Below are positions 1 through 10,397 of a DNA stretch of 64,000 nucleotides, in pieces (position 1 is the stretch's first letter; every line of letters begins with the position of its first letter). Made by a program: the position numbers and the translations under genes. The stretch comes from Raphanus sativus (taxonomy: Eukaryota; Streptophyta; Magnoliopsida; Brassicales; Brassicaceae), in the NCBI RefSeq assembly GCF_000801105.2, contig NW_026615404.1, forward strand, positions 1 through 64,000, given 5' to 3'. The notes below the pieces were generated by a model. It did not search any database and was not told the DNA's origin. It saw only the letters and a list, made by a program, of their open reading frames with translations.

Positions 1-519
1 GCCTCAACTCCAAGCCCATTTCTATACAGTCCAGGTGTTGCCTTATTTCTGAAATTCCTTATCACCACATGTTTCGGTTAAGGAGCAAATGATTTCAATA
101 GAAGCCATGGAACTGAGAATGAAACAAAAGATTATTATCCAGTTCATACTATTATATCATCCCTATCTGTGCAATATACAATTCCTTTTTGACAGCGAAA
201 CTAAAAAGGAAACAAAAAATTATCTGCCTGTTTTGTTTGTAAGAAGAGAGAGGGATGGTTTTACTTATCAGTGGAAAACTTAAGGAGGAAGATATGTCTT
301 CTTCTTCAAATCTTGTATGATTCACAGAAGATATTATTACCATATAGTCAAAATAGCAACATGAAAACTCTCCTCTTTAAATATTGGCATTAAACATCTT
401 TTTATGAGCTAAACAAACACCCTCTCCTTTGCTTTGTTCTGAAAACTTTCAAGAGCCTTTTCTTTTCTCAGAAAGCAAAAGCACCTTTTCAAGTTTCTGT
501 TATTAGAGCGCTACAAGAC
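1..519. other. 5' flank of the HMA gene
   Basis: No gene can be supported here. The first ~81 bases are open in frame +1 and end in a TAA, which could be the tail of a gene entering from the left, but 26 codons are not enough to call. The rest is AT-rich and probably promoter and 5' leader of the small gene beginning at 520. Confidence 0.5.
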
Positions 520-957
520 ATGGCGCCACCAATCAAGGTACAAGCTAGTTTCATTTCTTTTTCTTTTTTGTATTCCCATGCATTTTTGATCAAATCATGC
601 ATCACTTGATTTTTTAAGATGAGTTTTTGGCCATGTGATCAGCAAACCTTTGTGCTGGAAGTGAGCGTGAGATCTGAAAAAGACAGGACCAAAGCGATGG
701 AGATTGTAGGAGGAACAAAAGGTAAATTTAAACAACCAAACAAAACAACATCACAAAAAAAAAAAGAAAAAACAAAAGCTAGCCTAATGAAAAAGAATCA
801 TACGTTTTCAGGAGTTGTGTCCGTGCAGTGTGAGAAAGGTCAAGGTAAGCTTACGGTGGAAGGAGAGGATGTGGATTTAGGTGTGCTTATCCAAACTCTG
901 GAGAAGAAAGTAGGCAGCACTCTTACCACTGCCTTTACATCTAATTTTAAGGGTTGA
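520..957 (+). CDS. Small HMA-fold (heavy-metal-associated-like) protein without the CxxC motif
   Basis: Three exons, 520-537, 643-721 and 812-957, all with GT-AG borders and matching phases, give about 80 residues. I chose the ATG at 520 because the downstream exon splices in frame and continues straight into the beta strand QTFVLEVSV. The predicted order beta-alpha-beta-beta-alpha-beta (strand FVLEVSV, helix with KDRTKAMEIV, strand VVSVQCEK, strand KLTVEGEDV, helix LIQTLEKKV) fits the HMA domain that makes up plant heavy-metal-associated proteins. The metal-binding CxxC between strand 1 and helix 1 is absent (SVRSEKDRTK lies there) and there is no C-terminal CaaX prenylation box. In plants such degenerate HMA proteins are usually protein-interaction modules rather than metal carriers. 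Function of this one is unknown. The family call is inference from fold pattern only. Confidence 0.7.
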
Positions 958-1598
958 TGTGTTCTTGGGGGCAACATTTGACATGCTTTTCTATTTCGTT
1001 GGTGTTTCCGGTTTCTAGTTTTTTTTTATGGATATTTCACTTGTTTGAAAATCACTAGATTTTCAGTTTGTTATATGTTGTTGAATGGACTCTGTTGCAT
1101 GATGAAAGTTGCAGATTTATGAACATTTCCATCGCAATGGTTGTTAAACTTTACATAAAAAAAATGTTGTTGTGACAGCATTAGATCATATACAACACCG
1201 CCCTTACTTGGATCATGCCCAAAAAAAAAAAAAAAAACTAAACCAACCAAAACGATCTTTACTACTACTACTAATGCTTGGATCTAAGATTTAACAATGC
1301 AGTTTATTCATTATCTTAACTCCCTTAAGCAAGCAGATCTTTTGAGCCTTGGATGACTTTGTCAATGCCTCTTCTAAGGGCTCACTCTCTCGTCTTTCCT
1401 ACCCTTGGATAAAATCCCACAAAGCAATTAAGCAAACAAAACAAACAAATTCAGATTCGGTTTTGATAAAAAAAAATTCAGGATGAAAACGGAAAAAATA
1501 TACACATAAAAAAAAGTATTCAGTGGCACTAATGAATGTACATTCATCGATGGAACAAAGCATTGAACAACAACACACGAAGTGACTACAATTTTTTA
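958..1598. other. Spacer downstream of the HMA gene
   Basis: It holds the probable 3' UTR of the HMA gene (T-rich, to about 1150) followed by sequence with several A runs. I see no gene in it. Confidence 0.5.
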
Positions 1599-1765
1599 TC
1601 ACTTTCCATAGCCTTTTCGATCCAACCACTTAAGCCTGCCTTCCTCATCATGTGTGTTTTTGCGCCAATCCTCGCGTCTATATTCCTCTACCTGGTCTGA
1701 GAGTCATGACCATAGTGGGACTCCCCATCGAAGCAAGAGTCACTTGAATATCCTCTATATCTTCC
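1599..1765 (-). pseudogene. Broken 3' end of an unidentified gene
   Basis: Read on the minus strand, about 165 bases look coding but in two frames. The upstream part, from about 1765, reads GRYRGYSSDSCFDGES then HYGHDSQTR and hits a stop. One frame over, the reading continues EEYRREDWRKN, then EEGRLKWLDRKGYGK and a TGA at 1599-1601. The composition (Tyr, Arg, Ser, Asp, charged tail) is that of a low-complexity nuclear protein C-terminus. The frame switch may be a single-base loss or an unrecognised intron using the CAG/GT at about 1691-1696. I did not find the remaining exons. Family unknown. Confidence 0.3.
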
Positions 1766-2572
1766 CACCACAGGAAAAGAAAAAAAAAAACTTCGTTTTG
1801 TTACCAAACAAGCTTTGCATAAAAGCCAACAATTCTTGCAGACAGGAAAAGACGACCGACCTTGCAGAAACAAAGCTGGTTAAATGAGGATGCAGTTGAA
1901 TTACTAAAAACAATGTGCTGAACAACGAGATCTCATCACCTGCAAAAAGGAATTTTCCTCTTTTAGGTGACATGTGAAGTAATTAATCAATAATTCTTTT
2001 TGCGGGAGACCAAACAGCTTCTGAAAGGCTTAGTTTGTTTGAGGAGACTGCACATTAAATCTGCAAATAGCATATTAAAATGTTGACTGAACGATGTGCA
2101 GAACTGACTTATAAACGCTGCATCTCATAACTTAAAAGAAGCTTGGATTTCATATCAGGTACCCTTCAAAATCTCGCATTATGTTCCACACTCTGTTCAG
2201 ACTTCCCATTATTATCATATCACGTGACAAAAACATTTGACCAAGAAAATTTCAAGATTTTTTTTGGTTATAGGAGCGCCATTTGTTTAATTTGAGAAAT
2301 GGAATGGGTTTTGCAGGTTGGTTGGAAGAGTTCTTCGGTAGTTTACTGTGATGTTTAGTGAAATATAAGAACTGTTACTTCCTGAAAATCTTATCAGTAT
2401 CATGAAAACTAACTATCAAAACTTGCTGTTGAGTGGTAAAAGAGTTCTTCATTACTCTGCTTTGAGCAACATAACATCGAAAATTATTTGACACTATCAG
2501 AGTTTAAAAAAAAAAAAGATTGATCTTAGAAACGCAACTCATTTTACTTAGCACTTAGTAAATTATCTGCTC
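1766..2572. other. Spacer between fragment and ASCH gene
   Basis: AT-rich with A and T runs. It probably contains the 3' UTR of the minus-strand ASCH gene next to 2573. I see no supported coding exon. Confidence 0.45.
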
Positions 2573-4086
2573 TCAAAGATGTTCAGATGTAACTCGTCCT
2601 GTATAGTCATCCAACAAACCTTTGATCCCAGTGGACTTGAGTTCCTACAAAAGAACACCATAAAAAAAAGAAACTTCATGTTGTGAGGGTGAAAACTAGT
2701 GAAGGCTTTTGACGTTTCACTTGCTTTTGTCAGAAACTCACAGACAATACTCCTGCCAAAGCTGCATACGGCTGCTCAACTGGTTTCACAACACGAATTG
2801 CGACAACACCGTTCATTCTTTCCTTCTCTTCAGAGTAAAAGTTTCGGTAAACTCCAACACCTGCAGATATAATAAGCACGTCAGGTTAGACCCAATGTCC
2901 ACATAGCAAAAGAGAGATGCTTTCTAAAATCTTCCATGTTATGTGTAAGTAACTTGGTTAAGATCTTAAAACCTTCTTCTATACTCTCAACTCCAGGAAG
3001 AACTTTTGCAAGACCCTCACCTCTCAGCATTTCTGAGAATGAAGTATAATAGCAAACGTCCTGCCATCCCCAAAAAAAATGTTGAATAAAAAATGCTTAA
3101 AACCTCACAATGAAGAATTCAGAGAGACACAAGGATCAGTAACTACCTGAACTTTAAGCAGCAAGCATTTATTAAACAAAATAAAATCTCCTGAACCAAT
3201 CCTGAGAGAGGAGGACACGCAAAACTAACATAGTTAAAGTATATAGACTAAACCAAATTACGAAGTCAATAAGATAATCTAATGTAATTTGTATAATTCT
3301 GAAAAATAAATAGTGCAATTGTATTGTTTTAAATATAAATAGTTGCAGATTTATCAACAAAGGTTTAAAGAAGCAGACGACCTCATGTAGTCTCCTACTG
3401 CACACCTTCCTTCAGTAGTTTTCAGACCATCTGGTGAATGAGAGTGGCACCAGGGAATTACAAAATGAGGTCGACCAAACAAACTTGGAATCAAGTAAAG
3501 AGAAACGGTTACCTTTCAGCTGTGTGAAGTAAGGCTCCTGGACATGAAGCTCAAAGTTTACCTTCTTCAACATCTGACAAAAGGAGACATCTTTATCAAA
3601 ATTCCAAAACTCTTTCTGATCCAATAAGTAGCTACGAACCAGTTTTTTTTATTTCATTGGTACATACATTTACCAAATCATGTCCCAGACCATGAAACAA
3701 GTTGCTATACTTTTCAAAGTTTGAACCTTTATCAACAGAGAAACTCTGCTCCTCGGAAGTAAGACATTCAGACAAAGCCCTTGCTAGAATCTTGTACATC
3801 GCAGGTTTTTCTGTGAAAACAGAGCCGTTTCTAAGAAAATTCAGTTAAACCTAAGCTCTTTAGTCTCTAAGATCCTTTGATAGACAAAGCAGAAGTTGAT
3901 AACTTTACCTGTTGAATCTGTATCTTCCTCCTCCTCCAGGAGATGGATGCAGAGATCTCGAGGCAGCTCAAGATCGAGACTTTGAGCTGTTTCATCCCAA
4001 TGAGAGCGCAGTGTAAACCTTAAAAGTGGTTCCATGGTTTCTCCGATCTCCACTGACTTCGTTCCCGGCGACTGTGGTTGTTCCAT
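2573..4086 (-). CDS. ASCH-domain putative RNA-binding protein (At3g03320-type)
   Basis: Eight exons on the minus strand: 4086-3909, 3810-3674, 3573-3513, 3430-3382, 3201-3147, 3060-2973, 2860-2742 and 2644-2573. All borders are GT-AG and the phases close to 252 residues. The ATG at 4086 opens MEQPQSPG; it is the first ATG in the exon frame that is not inside a presumed upstream leader. The central part carries GLKTTEGR, which fits the ASCH signature G-x-K-x-x-E-x-R, followed by the strand-rich IGSGDFILFNK and a C-terminal section with VGVYRNFYSEEKE. ASCH is a PUA-like beta-barrel fold expected to bind RNA; related proteins act as putative transcription coactivators. The natural end is ELKSTGIKGLL...EHL. 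It is head-to-head with LCAT3, 847 bp apart. No domain was searched; orthology to At3g03320 is inferred from position and recalled annotation. Confidence 0.85.
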
Positions 4087-4933
4087 TCTCTCCGAAGTGT
4101 CTCCTGCCAAAGTCAACAGGCAAAAGTGACACAAATAAACAAAACTTGGGAAGTTTCATTAAGACCCCTATAGTTTATAAATATCACAAGATGTTCCAAA
4201 AATATTCAAAAGTACTAGATAAGACCTTCTGTCTATTCCATTTAATGTGACGGAGTTAAAAATCATTAACGGAAATAAAGTAGTTACCGTTTGTGATACA
4301 TTTGATAAATTATAAAAATTCAATAAGAAATTCTTTTGATTAATTAAAAAAATAAAAATAAATAAAAAATATAAAATTGTGGATTTGTATTAATATTATC
4401 GTTTATTTTAATATATTAGATCAATTTAAACTGATTCTAAACGATTTAAACTAATTTAAATTATACTAATTAAAGTTTTTCAGATTTATTTCACCTATGA
4501 CTGATACTCTTTGTTGTTTAGGTGGATATTTAAGCACAGTTTAGACTAATTTTTATTTTACTTACGTGTAAGTGTGTAACCAACGGAGTTGAAAATCTTT
4601 TAGGACGGAAAGTAGAGAACGTCGTCGTGTCGAGAATGGTAGGTAAAGGTAACTAACTAGAAGATGTGACACGTGAGGAGCACGTGAATAAATCTTTTCG
4701 TGTAGAGACAGACTAGAGAGAGAGAGAGAGAATCGCAATCACAGCGACAGTCAGACACATGGCATATTCTCGGACATCTTCCCTCTGATGACTCATTAAC
4801 CTCTGATAAGCCCCCACACAAAAACACGACCTTTCCAAAGTTTTCTCCTGACCTCTGTAGAAAGAAAGAAATAAAGGATCCGAATTTGAATATTCCGGGT
4901 CTACACACAGACCCGAACTTCGACCCGCCGAAG
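4087..4933. other. Bidirectional intergenic region, ASCH / LCAT3
   Basis: The left half (about 4250-4600) is strongly AT-rich. The right half has the paired G-boxes, a GA microsatellite and a GC-richer LCAT3 leader. No coding evidence apart from weak open frames. Confidence 0.5.
4670..4686. promoter_or_regulatory. Two G-boxes (CACGTG) in the shared promoter
   Basis: CACGTG occurs at 4670-4675 and again at 4681-4686, one helical turn apart, in the 847-bp interval between the divergent ASCH and LCAT3 start codons. G-boxes bind bZIP and bHLH factors. A GA repeat lies just downstream at about 4710-4730, within the likely LCAT3 leader. Whether both genes use these sites is inference. Confidence 0.5.
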
Positions 4934-7900
4934 ATGAAATGGGTTTCGTGTCCGTGCTGGGGAAGAACCAACGACGACGAAAACGCCGGAGGCGAGGTGG
5001 CTGACAGAGATCCCGTCCTCCTCGTCTCTGGCATGGGAGGCTCGATTCTGCATTCTAAGAAGAAGAACTCCAAATCCGAAATCCGGGTCTGGGTCCGGCT
5101 GTTTCTCGCTAACCTTGCCTTCAGACAGAGCCTCTGGTCTCTCTACAATCCCAAAACCGGTAATAGATTGAAAAAAAAACAAAGCTTTACTTCTGGTGTC
5201 CTTATTCTATATTCTATTCTTACTTCTTCCTTTTAAATTTGACTCCTTTTTAATAAATTTTTAGTAAACTTGAGATTGAACAGAAATGAAAGCTCTCGTG
5301 AGGAAGACGAAGTCTCGAGAGGATTTGGAAAATGAATATTATTTCTGTCAATCGTAAAATAATGAGATACAAGTGTTTATATACAAACCATAAACTATCC
5401 GGTACAAGCCGGTTCTAACTAAACCATAATCTAATGTATAAACCACATCATGATACTTAATACTCCCCCTCAAGATGTAAGCCATTACATCTTGGACATG
5501 AAGAACACCAAAGGAATTAGAGGAGACTGAAACTTATATCAAAAAGATGTCTGGTGGTCTTGGCAGTGAACCATAAAGGAAGTCAAGAATAAACATGAAC
5601 CAACCAGAACAAACCAGAAGCATACTGCTCTGTTTTTGTCGAATGATTTGAGGCAAAGTCTGTTGCAATAGCAGCTCATGATAGACTAACTTGTTAAGGC
5701 TGTGTAAAGCTGCTTGATCATCACTGAAAAACAAAACAGAAGCAACCATGTGAAGATCACGCAGAAGGTTGCAGAACCAATACAATTCCCAAGAAGCAGT
5801 AGTCAAGCAAATATATCCAGCTTCATCTTCTGAACTCCTATAAACCACATCATGATTCTTAGACAGGCAATAGGCCGAGTCAAATCTGGAATCATTCTTG
5901 AGATAACTCAAAATGTAGGAAGCAGTTAATAGATGTGTAACATGAGATGCAAGCTCAGAATGCTGATTGACGCCACTGATTTGAAGACAGTGCAGATACA
6001 ACTCCTTGAAACTACAAGCATGCTTGCATCCAACAGGACTAACCAGAACCTGAATATCAGGTTGCTGTAACACAGCACTATGCTGCAACAAGATACGAGA
6101 GGAATACACACCATGTAGAACATGAGCAGAAAACAACTGCAGTATTGTGTGAGAGAGAAAGTTCTCTGGTGAAAGCTGTTGCTCTTGAGTAACATATGAT
6201 TCTCTGAACAAATCAACGGATGCCATATCTAATGAAGAAGCTGTCTCAGCTATACTGCAAAATGCAGAACAAACAGCCACATGTATCATCATACGAGCTT
6301 CACCACAACCATGAATCTGTTTAGGATTTGCTAACAAAAGCTCCCCCTCTCTATAAGCATATCTGTGTGCAAAACGAAGCCAGAACGCAGCAATATCATC
6401 CCCAGCTAAGATCATTCCATAATCTACAGAGATTATTCCAAAATATGTATCTATAGTGAGGAAGGAGAAATCTGCAAACCATAAACTTCTCTCTGGTGGT
6501 CTTGATAGAAAACCGTATGGAATAATCATTTCTGGTGGAACAATGAGTTCAATCAAACCAGGAAACGATGGATACGAGTTCATCACTAGACCAGCCATAA
6601 GATGAACTAAAACTGAAGAAAAATCTTCAGGAATGAAAGAGTTCCAAGCATACAAGCTTGCTTTACCAGTGTAACACCCAAAATTGTGAGAAATTATCAT
6701 CAAAGCAGCTGTATTATGATCGGTGGAACAACCCAGAGAGAACCATAAAAGCGGCAAAACATTTGCACGATCCTGAACATCTGAACAACCACGAGCCGAC
6801 ACTGAGCCATGAGGCTCCACTCGAGTCGTTGGAGATGTGATTACCAGTGAATCCAGTGTTGAACCTCGAAAATTACTCTGGCCTAGACATACAGAAGTAA
6901 TCGGAGGAGATGAAGAACCAGAAGGATCATCACGAGCCTTCGGTAATGAAAACTTCAGCGAATCCGGTGTAACCGTCCGATATGTGAAATTGCCTCGCCA
7001 TTTCACCGTTGACATCGATTCAAGCTCAAATCAGAGAAATAAGCATAAATCGCACAGGAAATAGGAAGCAGAAGATCGAATCAGCTACATATATTGATCG
7101 CGAAGCTAATGATCCAAGTTCTGTTGACAAACTGGTACTCCACCAGAATCGAACTCAGAGAATGAAGACGATCCAACGAATCGCTTCACATAACCAAATC
7201 AGAACAATCGAGGAAATCCAATCTCGAAATCAAAAGAATAGAGCTCGAATCTGATAATCAAGCTGATAAAAGAAGAATCAAAGCTCGATCCAGAGAAATT
7301 AGAACTCTACCGAAGAGATTGGGGCTCGCTGAAGATGATTTGATGAAGCCGAAGCTTGAGTGATAGATCAAGCCGAGGAAGATGAAAACATGATCAATCG
7401 TTGAAGATCAATCCGAAAACAACGAAGCGGAAGATGATATGAGCGTGAAACCAGGCTCTGATACCATTTTAGTAAACTTGAGATTGAACAGAAATGAAAG
7501 CTCTCGTGAGGAAGACGAAGTCTCGAGAGGATTTGGAAAATGAATATTATTTCTGTCAATCGTAAAATAATGAGATACAAGTGTTTATATACAAACCATA
7601 AACTATCCGGTACAAGCCGGTTCTAACTAAACCATAATCTAATGTATAAACCACATCATGATACTTAATATAAATCTTTGTGTAAATGAAGATGCTTTTG
7701 ATCCTATCAGACTAATCTATCGTCTGCTAACTTTTGTTTGTGATTGCTTATTGCGAGTGGTTACTTTTATCTTTTTGTGATTTTATAAACAATCGTTTTT
7801 CTGGATTGAGTGTGGTTTACGAAAATTTAAATTGGAAAAGTTGACATCTTTGGATTTAACTGATTTGTGGGTCAAAATTCTAATTACGTGAGGGGAACTC

Positions 7901-10168
7901 ATTTTTGGAGAAGAATGTGAAGTGGAGATTAAAGTGTCTGTTTCTTATCTCAAATGTATTATCACCCTTCTGGACCCTACGCTGGAAAGGACTTTGTAGT
8001 TTGTCTTAATGTAAAGTCATGGTTCTTGTGCCATTGCATCATGCATTACGACAATCTTTAAGACTCACCCGTGACACTATGAACTGCCAGCTTACCATGT
8101 TGTGTGCGTAGCAAAAGTAAGTTGGTGAAGAAGGTGTGTAATCTTGAGTGTCTTTTTTTTTGCAGGTTATACAGAGCCATTGGATGAAGATATTGAGATC
8201 TTGGTCCCTGATGATGACCATGGACTCTATGCAATTGACATTCTAGATCCATCCTGGGTAAATATGATATTCCTTTTCTTTTCTGCCTACTTTGTTTTCA
8301 TGAATCTATGCAATTGTCAGCCTTACTTATTGTTGTATACTTGATAACTTAGAGTTAGTTCGTTTTCTTGTTATGTTTGATATTCTACAACTCTGATTTT
8401 TTTTCAGTTTGTAAAGCTTTGTCACTTGACGGAGGTGTATCACTTTCACGATATGATAGAAATGCTGGTTGGATGTGGTTACAAGAAGGGGACTACACTA
8501 TTTGGATACGGTTACGATTTCAGACAAAGCAATAGGTCAAAATTTGCATTCAAAATCCTACCTGAAACTTTAGTTCATTACTTTATTTTCATTCTTGCAG
8601 GATTGATCAACTCATGGTCGGTCTCAAAAAGAAGCTGGAAACTGCATATAAAACTTCAGGGGAGAGGAAAGTCACTATCATCTCCCACTCAATGGGAGGA
8701 GTTATGGTTTCCTGTTTCATGTTTCTCTATCCCGAGGTACTATAATGATCTTCTTCCTCCACATTATTACCACATCCAAAGCAAGATTAGTAACCTGTTT
8801 TAACCACCATTTGGCAGGTTTTCTCCAAGTATGTTGGTAAATGGATTACAATTGCAACTCCTTTCCAAGGTTTTATACAAATAATAATCTCTTTTGGGAA
8901 AGCTGTTCATACCGTTTTTTTTTTTAAACTGGAAATGACTTTGGATTTGGTTTAAACAGGAGCTCCAGGGTGCATCAATGATTCACTCTTGACTGGAGTG
9001 CAGTTTGTGGAAGGCTTAGAAAGCTTCTTTTTCGTATCACGATGGACCATGCACCAACTGGTAATAAAATTCTCTCAGCTGTTTGAGCTCTGGAACTCTT
9101 GTTCTCTCTGATTGATTTAAAACTTTTTGTTTTAGTTGGTAGAGTGTCCATCTATATATGAGATGATGGCAAATCCAGATTTTAAGTGGAAGAAACAACC
9201 TGAGATTCGAGTTTGGCGTAAGAAAACTGAAAAGGACAACGATGACACTTCTGTGGAATTGGAAACATTTGGATTAACTGAGAGTATTGATCTATTCGAC
9301 GATGCATTGAAGAATAACGAGGTGCCACACTAAAGCTTTTTTTCATTGGCTTTGAGATGTTCTCTCATCTGACTATGTGTTAATTGTAGCTAAGCTATGG
9401 TGGGAATAAAATAGCGTTACCGTTTAACTTTTCTATCCTTGAGTGGGCGAGTAAGACGAGAGAGATTCTCAATAAAGCGAAACTTCCTGATGGAGTTTCC
9501 TTCTATAACATTTATGGAGTGGCACAGGATACGCCTTTTGATGTTTGGTATGCATTCATTACCTACCACTCTTGTCCCAACCAAACAAAGTTTCCTGGTT
9601 GATTCATACTGTTTTGCAATCTAAGCAAAAGCACACAAAACTGTTTTTTCTAATTTTTTAATGTTGCAGTTATGGCACAGAGACTTCTCCAATTGGGGAT
9701 TTGTCTGAAATATGTCAAACTATGGTGAGTGAGATGAGTCTTCTTGAGATGCTTTTAGACCTATTAAAATTTGAATTTTAAAAAGTCTGTCATCTTGTTT
9801 CAGCCTGAGTATACATATGTAGATGGAGATGGAACTGTACCAGCTGAATCAGCAGCAGTAAGCTACTTACTCTCTCTTGTTCATCCTGACTTGACTTGTC
9901 TGTTTTCTCTTGAAGCAAATCTATAAAGAAAAAGCTTGAATATAGATTGCTTCTCTTGTCACTTCTCTGGACCTTCAACCACGTTTCTACTTTATCTTCA
10001 CAGGCTGCTCAGTTCAAATCAGTTGCGAGTGTAGGAGTGTCCGGAACCCATAGAGGACTCCTCCATGATAAAAGAGTGTTTGAACTCATCCAGCAATGGC
10101 TAGGAGTTGAGCCTAAGAAGACTAAACGAAAGCACTCAAGGACTCGCAAAGTTGCTGCTTCTGGTTAA
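4934..10168 (+). CDS. LCAT3: Lecithin:cholesterol acyltransferase-like 3, phospholipase A1
   Basis: Eleven exons (4934-5159, 8166-8257, 8408-8535, 8601-8736, 8818-8869, 8960-9060, 9136-9321, 9390-9547, 9670-9724, 9804-9857, 10004-10168) encode 450 residues, close to Arabidopsis LCAT3. The family enzyme cleaves the sn-1 acyl chain of phospholipids; it is a plant LCAT homologue acting as PLA1 rather than a sterol acyltransferase. The start at 4934 gives MKWVSCPCWG, matching the family N-terminus; open codons upstream have no ATG. Visible features are the GGS-type oxyanion region (VLLVSGMGGSIL), the lipase serine elbow SHSMGG with Ser near residue 179, the acid in YVDGDGTVP and the late His in GTHRGLL. 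Intron 1 is about 3 kb instead of a few hundred bases because of an LTR element at 5259-7670. The splice sites bordering that intron are intact, so the gene is probably functional. Confidence 0.93.
5259..5462 (-). repeat. Downstream LTR of the copia-type element
   Basis: 204 bp, identical by eye to the repeat at 7467-7670. In element orientation it is the 3' LTR, lying next to the purine tract. It contains a short palindromic GTCTCGAGA region and the inverted pair CCGG...CCGG. Confidence 0.88.
5534..7015 (-). CDS. 493-aa frame of the LTR element, diverged RT/RNase H remnant
   Basis: One uninterrupted frame fills most of the element and starts at a true ATG (MSTVKWRGNF). The first ~290 residues are not recognisable as gag, protease, integrase or RT. 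From about residue 300 the order fits the end of copia Pol: a segment like the late RT connection (HVTHLLTASYILSYLKND), then an RNase H-like stretch with RSSEDEAGY, WFCNLLRDL, DDQAAL and NKLVYHE. These parallel the copia pattern RSSTEAEY, W-x-x-LL-x-EL, DNxSA and N-P-x-x-H. The family catalytic acids are only partly retained, so enzyme activity is doubtful. A short similarity between residues ~175 (FLSRPPE) and ~485 (GSLPRPPD) hints at internal duplication near the purine tract. Not a host gene; it sits inside LCAT3 intron 1 on the other strand. Confidence 0.7.
   Translation of the reverse strand: MSTVKWRGNFTYRTVTPDSLKFSLPKARDDPSGSSSPPITSVCLGQSNFRGSTLDSLVITSPTTRVEPHGSVSARGCSDVQDRANVLPLLWFSLGCSTDHNTAALMIISHNFGCYTGKASLYAWNSFIPEDFSSVLVHLMAGLVMNSYPSFPGLIELIVPPEMIIPYGFLSRPPERSLWFADFSFLTIDTYFGIISVDYGMILAGDDIAAFWLRFAHRYAYREGELLLANPKQIHGCGEARMMIHVAVCSAFCSIAETASSLDMASVDLFRESYVTQEQQLSPENFLSHTILQLFSAHVLHGVYSSRILLQHSAVLQQPDIQVLVSPVGCKHACSFKELYLHCLQISGVNQHSELASHVTHLLTASYILSYLKNDSRFDSAYCLSKNHDVVYRSSEDEAGYICLTTASWELYWFCNLLRDLHMVASVLFFSDDQAALHSLNKLVYHELLLQQTLPQIIRQKQSSMLLVCSGWFMFILDFLYGSLPRPPDIFLI
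7467..7670 (-). repeat. Upstream LTR of the copia-type element
   Basis: 204 bp, identical by eye to 5259-5462. In element orientation it is the 5' LTR and is followed with no spacer by the primer-binding site (plus 7451-7466). Confidence 0.88.
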
Positions 10169-10397
10169 AATCCAAAGCCTAAACTTAAAAAAAAAACTTG
10201 TATGAATAAATTAAAACAAAGAACTGCCTGTGATGTGATCATTTTTTAATTATATGTAAACTGTGACATGTATGTGCCATGTAAAGGAGCAAGCTTTGTG
10301 ATTTGTTAATAAAGAACGAATAAAAATGTGGACTTTTCTGTAAATACAATCTGAGAGAGAGAGAGATTCCATGTGATTCGCGAGAGAAAGAGAGGTG

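Larger units (their letters stand above)
5259..7670 (-). mobile_element. Non-autonomous copia-type LTR element in LCAT3 intron 1
   Basis: The element is bounded by two direct repeats of 204 bp (5259-5462 and 7467-7670) that I read as identical, and by a 5-bp target duplication TAAAT at 5254-5258 and 7671-7675. On the minus strand, TGGTATCAGAGCCTGG follows the upstream LTR directly (plus 7451-7466). This is the initiator-Met tRNA primer site used by plant Ty1/copia elements. The polypurine tract sits beside the other LTR (plus 5464-5475, CTCCCCCTCAAG). Orientation is therefore antisense to LCAT3. LTR termini are not the canonical TG...CA. The body is only 2.0 kb and has one long frame, so transposition would need proteins from a relative. 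Confidence 0.9.

Noticed and set aside
5534..7015. The 493-codon frame as a host gene nested in an intron
   Set aside because: It lies wholly between LTRs, primer site and purine tract, and its C-terminus is copia RNase H-like.
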